Assembly: GCA_026645575.1 (NCBI GenBank) | Contig: JAPKMW010000098.1 | Coordinates: forward strand, 1-44,806 | Direction of reading: 5' to 3' | Length of the DNA: 44,806 bases | Origin: Caldilineaceae bacterium | Lineage (GTDB): Bacteria; Chloroflexota; Anaerolineae; Caldilineales; Caldilineaceae | Part shown: piece after piece, positions 32,553-40,266 of the stretch | Position numbering within the stretch: the first letter of the stretch is position 1 | How the letters are laid out: every line of letters starts with the position of its first letter | The notes under the pieces: model-generated | Seen by the model: only the letters and a program-made list of their open reading frames with translations | The model's database searches: none | What the model was told of the DNA's origin: nothing | Program-made: the position numbers and the translations under genes

Positions 32553-33611
32553 ATGGTGCGCCCGGTGCGGATCGGTGTGATTGGTTGTGGCAGTGTCATG
32601 CGCAATGGCTACATGCCGATTGCCCAGCAGTTACGCGTCGAAGGATTGGCTGAGGTCGTGATGGCCTGTGATGTGAATGCGTCCCTTGCGGCGACAATCC
32701 AGGAACAGTTTGCCATTCCCCAATTCACGACCAACTACCAAGAGGTGCTGGCTGCGGCGGATGTGGATCTCGTATTGGTATTGACGGCACCGTCAGTCCA
32801 CGGCGCCATTGCCCATGCGGCGTTGAGCGCCGGTAAGCATGTGTTGGTAGAAAAACCAATGGCGCTTGACCTGGATGCAGCCGCGGCGTTGCTGGCATTA
32901 GCCGAACAGAGTCCCGGCATACTGTTACCCGCCCCCCACATTCTCCTCAGCCCAACCTATCAGCAAATTGGTCGCCACTTACGCGCCGGCGATATTGGCA
33001 CAGTTTTTTCCGCTCGTGGCATCTGTGGTCACGGTGGACCGTCGTGGGGGCCGTGGTATTATCGTCTGCCTGGTGGCGGTCCCCTTTTTGATCTGGCTGT
33101 CTACAACATCACCAGCTTGACTGGTTGGCTTGGCCCGGTGCGACGGGTGACGGCGTTGATAGGCATCGCTATTCCCGAACGCGTGATTGCCGGGGAACGG
33201 GTCACAGTCGAAGCGGAGGACAATGCCCAATTGGTCTTGGATTTTGGCAACGCCATCTTGGCTGTCATCACCAGCAGCTTCACGATTCAACGCTATCGCG
33301 ACGCCACCATTGAACTCTACGGCACGACCGGCACCATCCGCCTACAAGGGGATGACTGGGCGCCCGACGGCTACGAACGCTGGCAGCAGTCTACTGGCGC
33401 CTGGCAACGCGTCGCCGAAACCAACCCCACCTGGAACTACTTGAGCGGTCTGCGTTATCTGGTCGGGTGCATCCACAACGGCCAGCGCCCCATCATCACC
33501 CCAGCGCACGCCTATCATGTGTTGGAAGTATTGCTCAAAGCGCAAATCGCCGGTCGCACAGGGCAGGCGCAGACCATTGAGAGTGATTTTCCGTTGCCGA
33601 AATTCGACTAA
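32553..33611 (+). CDS. Gfo/Idh/MocA-family NAD(P)-dependent oxidoreductase
   Basis: A 352-residue sugar/inositol dehydrogenase-like protein. The N-terminal Rossmann fold opens with RIGVIGCGSVMRNGYMP (G-x-G-x-x-x dinucleotide motif), then MACDVNASLA, VLTAPSVHGAIAHAAL and the family lysine motif VEKPMALDLDAA. The C-terminal alpha/beta domain includes GPVRRVTALIG and ELYGTTGTIRL. The ATG at 32553 has GGAGG 6 nt ahead and a promoter upstream. A longer in-frame start at 32346 would have to be translated through a strong hairpin and is rejected. A ribokinase follows in the same direction across a repeat island, so a role in sugar or polyol catabolism is plausible. Substrate not predictable. Confidence 0.92.
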   Translation: MVRPVRIGVIGCGSVMRNGYMPIAQQLRVEGLAEVVMACDVNASLAATIQEQFAIPQFTTNYQEVLAAADVDLVLVLTAPSVHGAIAHAALSAGKHVLVEKPMALDLDAAAALLALAEQSPGILLPAPHILLSPTYQQIGRHLRAGDIGTVFSARGICGHGGPSWGPWYYRLPGGGPLFDLAVYNITSLTGWLGPVRRVTALIGIAIPERVIAGERVTVEAEDNAQLVLDFGNAILAVITSSFTIQRYRDATIELYGTTGTIRLQGDDWAPDGYERWQQSTGAWQRVAETNPTWNYLSGLRYLVGCIHNGQRPIITPAHAYHVLEVLLKAQIAGRTGQAQTIESDFPLPKFD

Positions 33612-33622
33612 ACTAGTTTGGC

Positions 33623-33701
33623 AGAGATTAAAGAGATTGAGAGATTAAGAGATTTACTTCAACCTCTCAATCTCTCAATCTCTTTAATCTCTCAATCTCT
33701 T
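33623..33701. repeat. Inverted AGAGATT repeat island between oxidoreductase and ribokinase
   Basis: The left arm of AGAGATTA / AGAGATTG units (33623-33654) pairs with the right arm of TCTCAATC / TCTTTAATC units (33664-33701). It is the largest intergenic member of the family seen at 1633 and 14382, and could form a long stem between the two cotranscribed genes. Confidence 0.8.
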
Positions 33702-33720
33702 CTACACCATGAGGAACATT

Positions 33721-34653
33721 ATGAACACCACTCACCCTCGCATCACCGTTGTTGGTAGTTTTGCCGTTGGTTTGACCATGCGTGCGTCCCGGTTTCCAGT
33801 CAAAGGGGAAACGCTGCTTGGTCGTGATTTTGACATGGGGCCGGGCGGCAAGGGGTCTAATCAAGCCGTGGGTGCGGCTCGGTTGGGCGCGAAAAGTCAT
33901 TTTGTCGGCTTGATCGGCGAGGATCTCTTTGGTGAGATGGCGATCCAGCTTTATGCCGCCGAAGGTGTTCACACTGAATATCTGCGCCGAACCAGTGCCC
34001 GCAACACCGGCGTCGGTTTTATCACCCTTAACGATGCCGGCGATAACCATATTGTGCTGGACATGGGCGCGAATGAACTGCTGACACCCGCCGATGTGGA
34101 TTACGCCGAAGGCGTCATCGCCCAGAGTGATGCTGTGCTGGCCGTTCTGGAAATTCCACCGGCGGCGGCGGCGCGTGCAATGGAACTGGCGCGTCGGCAT
34201 CAGGTGACGGCGATTCTCAACCCTGCCCCGGCCACGGCACTGGAACCGGCGCTGCTGGCAAATGTTGATGTGCTGACACCCAATGAAAGTGAGCTACGCA
34301 TCCTTTTAGGGTTAGCGCCGGACGATCCGACTGATACGCTGGAACTTGCTGGTCGACTCCGCCAAATGGGGGTGCGCAACATTGTGGTGACGCGGGGTGC
34401 ACAGGGGGCGCTGGTCATTCATGCCGATGGCACGACAGAACAGGTTCCCGGTGTAGCGGTCAAGGTCGTGGATACCACCGGCGCCGGCGATGCGTTCACC
34501 TGCGCGCTAGGGGTGGCGCTGGCCAAGGGCGAATCGTTGTCGGATGCCGTGCGCTATGCCACCTATGCCGGTGCGTTGGCTTGTACGAAACTGGGAGTGA
34601 TCCCAGCCCTGGCAACAGACCAGGAAATCGCAGCGTTGATGGCGAGGAGATAA
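33721..34653 (+). CDS. rbsK: Ribokinase-like PfkB-family sugar kinase
   Basis: A 310-residue PfkB kinase most like ribokinase, which phosphorylates D-ribose at O5 with ATP. The sequence shows GGKGSNQAVGAARLG (42-56, sugar binding), GLIGEDLFGEM, LNPAPA, LTPNESELR, VVTRGAQGA and DTTGAGDAF (251-259), which holds the catalytic Asp257 and anion hole. The ATG at 33721 is preferred because GAGGA lies 6-7 nt upstream; an ATG four codons earlier is possible. The segment normally contributing the sugar-binding Asp near the N-terminus reads GSFAVGLTMRASRFP instead of the usual G-S-x-N-x-D, so the sugar preference may differ from ribose. It follows an Idh/MocA oxidoreductase. Confidence 0.88.
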   Translation: MNTTHPRITVVGSFAVGLTMRASRFPVKGETLLGRDFDMGPGGKGSNQAVGAARLGAKSHFVGLIGEDLFGEMAIQLYAAEGVHTEYLRRTSARNTGVGFITLNDAGDNHIVLDMGANELLTPADVDYAEGVIAQSDAVLAVLEIPPAAAARAMELARRHQVTAILNPAPATALEPALLANVDVLTPNESELRILLGLAPDDPTDTLELAGRLRQMGVRNIVVTRGAQGALVIHADGTTEQVPGVAVKVVDTTGAGDAFTCALGVALAKGESLSDAVRYATYAGALACTKLGVIPALATDQEIAALMARR

Positions 34654-34693
34654 ATAACAGCGATAACATATATGTGCGTTGTGCTGTGTACAT

Positions 34694-34762
34694 ATCACCG
34701 CGAATCAGAGGGTTGGCAAATCAGCCGTAGAAAGATTTGCTAACCCTCTGATTCGCGGTGAT
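34694..34762. terminator. Long palindrome between convergent ribokinase and GMC genes
   Basis: Two 29 bp arms (34694-34722 and 34734-34762) pair with one mismatch around an 11 nt loop. It sits 40 nt after the ribokinase stop and 13 nt from the stop of the convergent GMC gene, so it could terminate both transcripts by structure. There is no T-run, so it may also be a dispersed palindromic element. Confidence 0.55.
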
Positions 34763-34775
34763 AGTGCTTGTTAGC

Positions 34776-36446
34776 TTAGTTCACCACGACCTCTTTGCGA
34801 TGCCGATAGAACGGCACCGTCGCCGGCGCCAGGGGTTGATTGCCGAGGATCAGATCGGCGGCTTTTTCGGCAATCATCATGGTGGGCGCGTAGATATTGC
34901 CATTGGTCACACAAGGCATGACTGAGGCATCCACCACATACAACCCCTCTAGCCCATGCACCTTCATCGTCAACGGATCGACCACCGCCAGCGCATCCGT
35001 CCCCATTTTGCAGGTGCAGGAGGGATGATAGGCGGTTTCGCCGTCATGGGCCACCCAATCGAGAATCTCTTCGTCACTCTGCGCCTTTGGCCCTGGAGAG
35101 ATTTCACCGCCGTTAAATTCGTCAAAGGCTGGTTGGTTGAGAATGTGCCGGGCGCAGCGAATCGCCTCTACCCACTCGCGACGATCCTGCGCCGTCGAGA
35201 GATAGTTGAAGCGCAAGGCCGGATGGACGGTCGGATCGGTGGATTTAATCTTGACACTCCCCCGTGCATCGGAATACATCGGCCCCACATGCACCTGATA
35301 GCCATGTCCGCCACAAGGTGACGTACCGTCATAGCGAATGGCCAATGGCAGGAAATGAAACATCAAGTTGGGATAATTCACCTCTTCGTTGCTGCGGATA
35401 AAGCCGCCCGCTTCAAAGTGGTTGGTGGCCGCCGGCCCGCGCCGGAAGAAGAGCCACTGGAAGCCGACCCACGGCTTATTATACCAGAGCAGCGCCGGAT
35501 ACATGGAGACGGGTTGGGTGCAACGATATTGCACATAAACCTCCAGGTGATCCTGCAAATTCTCGCCTACACCCGGCAGATCATGAACCACATCTATGTC
35601 GAGTGCCTCTAATTCGGTCGCATTGCCCACCCCGGAAAGTTGCAACAGTTGGGGAGAATTGATCGCACCACCGCAACAGATGACCTGACCGCCATAGATC
35701 TTTTGGCTCCGCCCCCGCCCCTGGACAATTTCCACACCAACGGCCCGTTTCTCCTCAAAGAGAATCCGTGTCACCAGGACGCGCGTCATGACATGCAAGT
35801 TTGGTCGTTTCATGGCCGGATGTAGATAAGCCCGTGCGGCGCTCAAGCGACGACCGTTCTGAATATTGCGGTCAAACGCCGAAAAGCCCTCTTGCTGATA
35901 GCCGTTGACATCGGTGGTGAGTGGGTAGCCGGCTTGTTGCACAGCGGAAAAGAAGGCTTTAAAAAGGGGGTTGCTGGCGCCGCCACGTTCCAAGACTAAT
36001 GGCCCTTCTTTGCCGCGATAGTCACTGTCACCAACCAGGCAACTTTCCATGCGTTTGAAATAGGGCAGGCAGTGGGCATAATCCCACGACTCCATGCCTG
36101 GATCGCGACCCCATTTTTCATAATCCATGGGGTTGCCGCGCTGAAAGATCATGCCGTTGATGCTGCTGGAACCACCCAACACCTTGCCGCGTCCGTGGGC
36201 AATCCGCCGGTTGTGCATAAAAGGTTCCGGCTCCGATTTGTAACACCAATCATAGTGCTTGTTGCCGATGGGGATGGTCAACCCGGCGGGCATGTGGATA
36301 AAAATGTCCCAAAGATAGTCAGGTCGCCCCGCTTCCAAAACAAGCACCTTGTGGCTGGGATCAGCGCTCAGGCGATTCGCCAGCACACAGCCCGCCGAAC
36401 CGCCGCCGATAATAATCGTATCAAACTGTTGCTGAAGATTGCTCAT
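34776..36446 (-). CDS. GMC-family oxidoreductase (choline-dehydrogenase-like)
   Basis: A 556-residue FAD-dependent alcohol dehydrogenase, the same length as typical BetA choline dehydrogenases. The FAD-binding motif [18 protein letters not shown] is near residue 8, followed by the GMC signature region [16 protein letters not shown] and a second signature [17 protein letters not shown]. The C-terminal [11 protein letters not shown] contains the conserved active-site His, and [18 protein letters not shown] closes the FAD domain. BetA oxidises choline to betaine aldehyde, but many GMC enzymes of this length act on other alcohols. No betaine-aldehyde dehydrogenase or choline transporter is nearby, so no gene symbol is given. 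GAGG precedes the ATG. A 9 bp palindrome lies in its promoter region. Confidence 0.9.
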   Translation of the reverse strand: MSNLQQQFDTIIIGGGSAGCVLANRLSADPSHKVLVLEAGRPDYLWDIFIHMPAGLTIPIGNKHYDWCYKSEPEPFMHNRRIAHGRGKVLGGSSSINGMIFQRGNPMDYEKWGRDPGMESWDYAHCLPYFKRMESCLVGDSDYRGKEGPLVLERGGASNPLFKAFFSAVQQAGYPLTTDVNGYQQEGFSAFDRNIQNGRRLSAARAYLHPAMKRPNLHVMTRVLVTRILFEEKRAVGVEIVQGRGRSQKIYGGQVICCGGAINSPQLLQLSGVGNATELEALDIDVVHDLPGVGENLQDHLEVYVQYRCTQPVSMYPALLWYNKPWVGFQWLFFRRGPAATNHFEAGGFIRSNEEVNYPNLMFHFLPLAIRYDGTSPCGGHGYQVHVGPMYSDARGSVKIKSTDPTVHPALRFNYLSTAQDRREWVEAIRCARHILNQPAFDEFNGGEISPGPKAQSDEEILDWVAHDGETAYHPSCTCKMGTDALAVVDPLTMKVHGLEGLYVVDASVMPCVTNGNIYAPTMMIAEKAADLILGNQPLAPATVPFYRHRKEVVVN

Positions 36447-36466
36447 CGTTCCCTCGTGTTGGTTGG

Positions 36467-36492
36467 TACTATACCGTCCGGTTGGTATAGTA
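36467..36492 (-). promoter_or_regulatory. Palindromic operator candidate upstream of the GMC gene
   Basis: TACTATACC (36467-36475) and GGTATAGTA (36484-36492) form a perfect 9 bp inverted repeat with an 8 bp spacer, 21 nt upstream of the GMC ATG. The arms include TATAGT/TACTAT, so the repeat probably overlaps a -10 box. Size and spacing suit a dimeric TetR-type repressor; one is encoded at 38297, but no link is shown. Confidence 0.5.
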
Positions 36493-36568
36493 AAATAAAG
36501 ACAATTCTACGGCGCATGCACCAGTGCTGTCAACTCAACTAGGACGCCATTCTATCTTCTCTTGCTAT

Positions 36569-36822
36569 CAGGTCACATGCCTTGACGGCACCGAAAACGA
36601 TAAAAATTTCACCGCGAAGCACACGAAGAGCGCAAAGGAGCGCTTAAGCTTTTTCTTAGCGCTCTTCGCGGCCTTAGCGGTGGTTATTTTCAGAACAGGC
36701 CACATGTCTGACGACACCACAAACGATGAAAATTTCTACCGCCAAGCATACGAAGAGCGCAAAGGAGCGCTTAAGGTTTTCCTTCGCGCTCTTGGCGACC
36801 TTCGCGGTGGGTATTTACACAT
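36569..36822. repeat. Two tandem copies of a 127 bp palindromic repeat
   Basis: Copy 1 is 36569-36695 and copy 2 is 36696-36822, aligned end to end from CAGGTCACATG / CAGGCCACATG. Each contains an imperfect inverted repeat from an ACCGCGAAG-like left arm through GAAGAGCGCAAAGGAGCG to the complementary CGCTCTTCGCG and GCGGTGG on the right. The copies differ at scattered positions. They fill much of the 550 nt gap between the GMC and AAA-ATPase genes. An open frame runs through them but reads repeat sequence only. Confidence 0.8.
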
Positions 36823-36923
36823 CAGTATAAGAGATAACGTTGATTGGGTGGATAAAGCCAATCAACGCTGATTTTCGGTCAACGCAAACGGATTAACCAG
36901 CTTGACCTTATAGGTGGGATAGC

Positions 36924-36977
36924 TTGACAACAGAAAAGGTTTCGTCTATTATGCAGTCCAAGTGCAATATAGACGAA
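36924..36977 (+). promoter_or_regulatory. Sigma70 promoter overlapped by a 15 bp inverted repeat
   Basis: A near-consensus promoter: TTGACA (36924-36929), 17 bp, TATTAT (36947-36952). The inverted repeat TTCGTCTATTATGCA (36941-36955) / TGCAATATAGACGAA (36963-36977) has a 7 bp spacer. It covers the -10 and the expected start site; the arms match except for a TA/AT swap. The position suits a repressor site. An RNA hairpin at the transcript's 5' end is an alternative. Confidence 0.7.
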
Positions 36978-36996
36978 GCTACGACAGGAGGGCTAC

Positions 36997-38217
36997 ATGT
37001 ATATTGAACGTACATTAGAAACATTTATCAAGCGCGCCACAACCCAATTTCCTGTCGTTTTAGTCACTGGCGCCAGACAGGTGGGGAAGACGACGATTCT
37101 ACGCCAATTGAGTAAAACGGGACGCACGTATGTAACGCTCGATGATCCGTTACTTCTGGCCCTCGCCAAAAGTGAACCCGCCCTCTTTATGCAACGGTTT
37201 CCGCCGCCAGTCTTGATCGATGAAATTCAATATGCCCCGGAACTCTTGCCTTATATCAAAATGACAGTCGATGACCAGCGCCAGCCCGGCTCCTTCTGGT
37301 TAACTGGCTCACAACAATTTCACCTGATGCAAGGGATTTCTGAGTCGCTGGCTGGTCGTGTGGCGATTGTTCATTTATTGGGCTTCTCCCGTTGTGAACT
37401 GACTGGGCAAGCCCAAGCTGCGCCTTTCCTGCCAACGCCGGACCAAATCCAACAACGAACAGCCGTGGGGCAGCGCTTGACACTCAAAGAACTCTATCGT
37501 CGCATCTGGCGCGGCGCTTTTCCAGCCATTGCCCTCAACGATGCTGTCGATCGCGATCTCTTTTATGGTTCCTATGTGCAAACCTATCTGCAACGCGATG
37601 TACGCGACTTGGCGCGCATTGGCGATGATTTGGCTTTTCTGCGTTTTCTCCGGGCAGCCGCCGCGCGTACAGGGCAACTCCTGAATTTGGTGGAACTGGC
37701 CCGTGATGCGGATGTCGCGCCGAATACGGCGAAAAACTGGTTGTCAATCCTTCAGGCCGCCAATCTGGTCTATCTGCTAGAACCGTACTATACGAATATC
37801 ACCAAACGGCTGGTGAAGACGCCGAAATTGTACTTTCTCGATACAGGGTTGGTCGCCTATCTTACTGAATGGGCCACGCCGGAAACACTGGAAGCCGGCG
37901 CCCTCTCTGGCGCTATTTTAGAGACATGGGTGATGGGGGAGTTACTCAAGTCCTATTGGCACAATGGGCGGCGCGCGCCCTTTTACTTTTACCGGGATAA
38001 AGATCAAAAGGAGATCGATCTGTTGATCGTCCAGGATGGCGTTGCCTATCCACTGGAAATCAAAAAGAGCGCAGCGCCTGGCAAAGATGATATTCGCCAT
38101 TTCAGCAGCATCGAACGGCTTGGGTTGCCGGTTGGCCCTGGCGGCGTCATCGGCCTGGTTGATCAGCCGCTGCCGATTACGGCTACGGTTCAATCGATTC
38201 CGGCCTGGACGATTTAA
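36997..38217 (+). CDS. AAA_14 / DUF4143 family ATPase
   Basis: A 406-residue protein of the widespread AAA_14 plus DUF4143 family. Walker A is GARQVGKTT (25-33) and Walker B is PVLIDEIQ (71-78, Asp75/Glu76). The sensor motif WLTGSQQF follows. The middle holds a winged-helix-like segment (LLNLVELARDADVAPNTAKNW), and the C-terminal nuclease-like DUF4143 domain has FYFYRDKDQKEIDLLI and YPLEIKKSAAP, the E/D...E-x-K pattern of PD-(D/E)XK nucleases. Function is not established for the family; members occur as solitary, horizontally mobile genes. AGGAGG lies 5 nt before the ATG, and an apparently repressible promoter lies just upstream. Confidence 0.92.
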   Translation: MYIERTLETFIKRATTQFPVVLVTGARQVGKTTILRQLSKTGRTYVTLDDPLLLALAKSEPALFMQRFPPPVLIDEIQYAPELLPYIKMTVDDQRQPGSFWLTGSQQFHLMQGISESLAGRVAIVHLLGFSRCELTGQAQAAPFLPTPDQIQQRTAVGQRLTLKELYRRIWRGAFPAIALNDAVDRDLFYGSYVQTYLQRDVRDLARIGDDLAFLRFLRAAAARTGQLLNLVELARDADVAPNTAKNWLSILQAANLVYLLEPYYTNITKRLVKTPKLYFLDTGLVAYLTEWATPETLEAGALSGAILETWVMGELLKSYWHNGRRAPFYFYRDKDQKEIDLLIVQDGVAYPLEIKKSAAPGKDDIRHFSSIERLGLPVGPGGVIGLVDQPLPITATVQSIPAWTI

Positions 38218-38296
38218 CGCCAATACGGTCTAACTATCGGTTTATTTTCGCCGTTGTATACTAGATTTTCGCAACCAGGCGGGGAAAGGGTAAGGA

Positions 38297-38848
38297 ATGA
38301 ACACAAAACGGAGTGCAGAGGAGACTCGTGCCTTGATTTTTGCTTCCTGTGGCCGGATTCTGCGGCGCGAGGGGTTAACCAGTTTGACACTAGAGACTGT
38401 GGCGGCGGAGGCCGGGTTGAGCAAAGGCGGGTTGCTTTACCACTTTCCCAGCAAATTGGCGCTGATTGAAGCCTTGTTTCAACACCATATTGACCGCTTT
38501 AACCGTGACCTGCAACGGTTGGTCGAGACGGAAGAACAGGGGCCAGGTGGCTGGCTGCGCGCCTATGCCAAAGCTTCCATTGCCGAGATTACCGATCCCG
38601 ACAACGCCAGCCTCTTTGCCAGCCTCTTTGCCGCCGGCGAACGCTACCCAACGGTGTTGGACATTATGCGGCGCAGTTACGTGGAATGGCAACGCCAGGT
38701 CGAAGCCAGCCCGCTCGATCCCGCGGTTGCTCTGCTGGTGCGGCTGGCGGTGGATGGTTTTTGGTTCACCGAGATGTATCAATATGCGCCGCTGAGTACA
38801 ACACAACGGGTGGCCGTGTTGCAGGAGATTTTACGCTTGACCGCTTGA
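38297..38848 (+). CDS. TetR-family transcriptional regulator
   Basis: A 183-residue one-component regulator. The N-terminal helix-turn-helix domain reads TRALIFASCGRILRREGLTSLTLETVAAEAGLSKGGLLYHFPSK in segments, with the TetR signature helix VAAEAGLSKGGLLYHF. The C-terminal ligand domain (about 60-183) is helical with no recognisable subfamily motif beyond GFWFTEMYQ. A purine-rich AAAGGG/AAGGA tract precedes the ATG. It starts 79 nt after the AAA-ATPase gene in the same direction and converges on the glycosyltransferase operon. Possible targets are itself, the GMC gene or the lipid operon; palindromes are present near the first and beside the last. Confidence 0.93.
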   Translation: MNTKRSAEETRALIFASCGRILRREGLTSLTLETVAAEAGLSKGGLLYHFPSKLALIEALFQHHIDRFNRDLQRLVETEEQGPGGWLRAYAKASIAEITDPDNASLFASLFAAGERYPTVLDIMRRSYVEWQRQVEASPLDPAVALLVRLAVDGFWFTEMYQYAPLSTTQRVAVLQEILRLTA

Positions 38849-38882
38849 CAGCGGAGAAACCTTCGGGGTCAACGGGAATCCA

Positions 38883-38973
38883 GGGGGTTGACAACAAAAT
38901 CTTCCGGGAAGGTCGTCTTTGTTGACAGGATCGTCTGGTCAAACCTTCCCGGAAGATGGCGGTCAACTCCCCC
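38883..38973. repeat. Nested inverted repeat between TetR gene and glycosyltransferase operon
   Basis: An inner perfect 15 bp inverted repeat, ATCTTCCGGGAAGGT (38899-38913) and ACCTTCCCGGAAGAT (38943-38957), is enclosed by outer arms GGGGGTTGAC and GTCAACTCCCCC (2 bp bulge). It lies between two convergent genes and may act as a bidirectional terminator or be another palindromic element; no flanking direct repeat was found. Confidence 0.65.
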
Positions 38974-39007
38974 AGTTCCGATTGAGCCAACCTTCGTCAG
39001 ACACCCC

Positions 39008-40189
39008 CTATTCGCGCTGCCGCACATAGCGAAAACCGCCTCCCTGCGCCACCTGCATGACATGGCCGCGCCAATGGATTCGCTTCGGTAGCAGGAGCGC
39101 AGTCAACAGTTGCAGGGGCAGCAACAGTTGAGCCGCCGGCAGCAGCCAACTCCAGCGTAATGGGGTTGCCCGGCCCAGATAACGGCGGTCCAGATTCAGG
39201 AAGATCAGATAATTCAAGAGCAAGTAGCCGCCGGCCACCCACCACCAGGTTGATTCGATCAAGCCGGCAACCAACAGCAACAGCGGGGCCAGGGTGGGGA
39301 GCAACGTGTTGCCATAGAGCACCATCAATTCACGCCAGGCCAGGTGGCGCAGGAGTGACTCGCGCGGGAAGGTGAGCCAGCGGGTCAGCAGCCGCCAGTA
39401 GGCACCCCCGGTCGCTACATGATTGCTGACCGCATGACGCAGCGGCGTTTGGACAAGTCGATAGCCGTGAGTGCGCACCCGTTGCGCAATCGCAAAGTCG
39501 TCGGCCAGGATCGGTTCCAGCCCGCTAAAGCCGCCCATCGCTGTCAGCACATTACGCCGCAGTAGATAGAACATGCCGTTGATCGTCAACGGCTCGCTCA
39601 GCACCAGATAGGGCAGGTAGGTGAGCAGGCTGCTACTGTTGACAAACAGGGCGACCAGCCGTGACCAGAGGTTTGTAAAATCAACTTGATAGGGCAGACC
39701 AAAGACCAACCCGGCCTCGTCCAGCTCCAGGTAGGGCAGCGCTTCGGCAAAACCCGTTTGGGGCAACATGGTGTCATCATCGAGTACACAGATCACGTCG
39801 CCGGTCGTCATCGGCAACGCGGCGATCAGCTTGACCGTTTTGGGGTTATGGCCTTGGGGCGCCGGTGGCAGTAGGGTCAACTGGATCGCCATGTGGGGAT
39901 AAGAGGCCATAATCGATCGGCAGATCGTTTGGCCCACCGTGTCACTTTCATCGACCAGCCAATGGAACGCCACCGCCTGGGGCGCTAAGCGTTCCATCAC
40001 CGCCACATTGTGCGCCAGGCACGCGGGCATGGTCGGATCACCGCTGAGGATCGGCTGCAAGATGCTAATCCGCCTCTGTGTGCGCGGTTGCGGGGGCCGT
40101 GGCCGCGCAAAATAGCGCACCACCAGCCACCACTTGCCCAGCCGTTCCGCGACCAGAATGATACCAACGAACCAAAGTAGTAGGCTCAA
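39008..40189 (-). CDS. Ceramide-glucosyltransferase/HpnI-like glycosyltransferase, copy 2
   Basis: A 393-residue membrane glycosyltransferase (GT2/GT21 type). It has an N-terminal membrane segment, then the nucleotide-sugar domain with HWLVDESD, ICVLDDDT and LADDFAIAQRV, then three to four C-terminal membrane segments and the ending IHWRGHVMQVAQGGGF. Relatives transfer sugars to ceramide or hopanoid lipids at the membrane. The usual [QR]xxRW motif reads LLTRW here, with the first position replaced. A TTG start at 40189 with GGGAGG 5 nt upstream is chosen. The ATG at 40249 would make the first 20 residues out of a repeat tract. It is last in the minus-strand operon and paralogous to the preceding gene. 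Confidence 0.85.
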   Translation of the reverse strand: MSLLLWFVGIILVAERLGKWWLVVRYFARPRPPQPRTQRRISILQPILSGDPTMPACLAHNVAVMERLAPQAVAFHWLVDESDTVGQTICRSIMASYPHMAIQLTLLPPAPQGHNPKTVKLIAALPMTTGDVICVLDDDTMLPQTGFAEALPYLELDEAGLVFGLPYQVDFTNLWSRLVALFVNSSSLLTYLPYLVLSEPLTINGMFYLLRRNVLTAMGGFSGLEPILADDFAIAQRVRTHGYRLVQTPLRHAVSNHVATGGAYWRLLTRWLTFPRESLLRHLAWRELMVLYGNTLLPTLAPLLLLVAGLIESTWWWVAGGYLLLNYLIFLNLDRRYLGRATPLRWSWLLPAAQLLLPLQLLTALLLPKRIHWRGHVMQVAQGGGFRYVRQRE

Positions 40190-40210
40190 GTTTGCCTCCC
40201 GTGACGGAAT

Positions 40211-40266
40211 AGTGGGACAGTAGGACAGTAAGTCAGTCCACTGTCTCACTGTCCTACTGTCTTACT
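40211..40266. repeat. GACAGTAG inverted octamer island between glycosyltransferases
   Basis: GGACAGTAGGACAGTAAG-type units (40211-40237) are inverted with ACTGTCCTACTGTC units (40239-40266). It fills the 72 nt between the two glycosyltransferase genes of an otherwise gap-free operon. The upstream gene's last codons and stop fall inside it. Confidence 0.8.

Noticed and set aside
34694..34762. Long palindrome as a third MITE
   Set aside because: No flanking direct repeat could be found, so insertion cannot be argued from sequence.
36524..36871. Open frame of 115 codons between the GMC and AAA genes
   Set aside because: It reads straight through the two 127 bp repeats and has no ribosome site.
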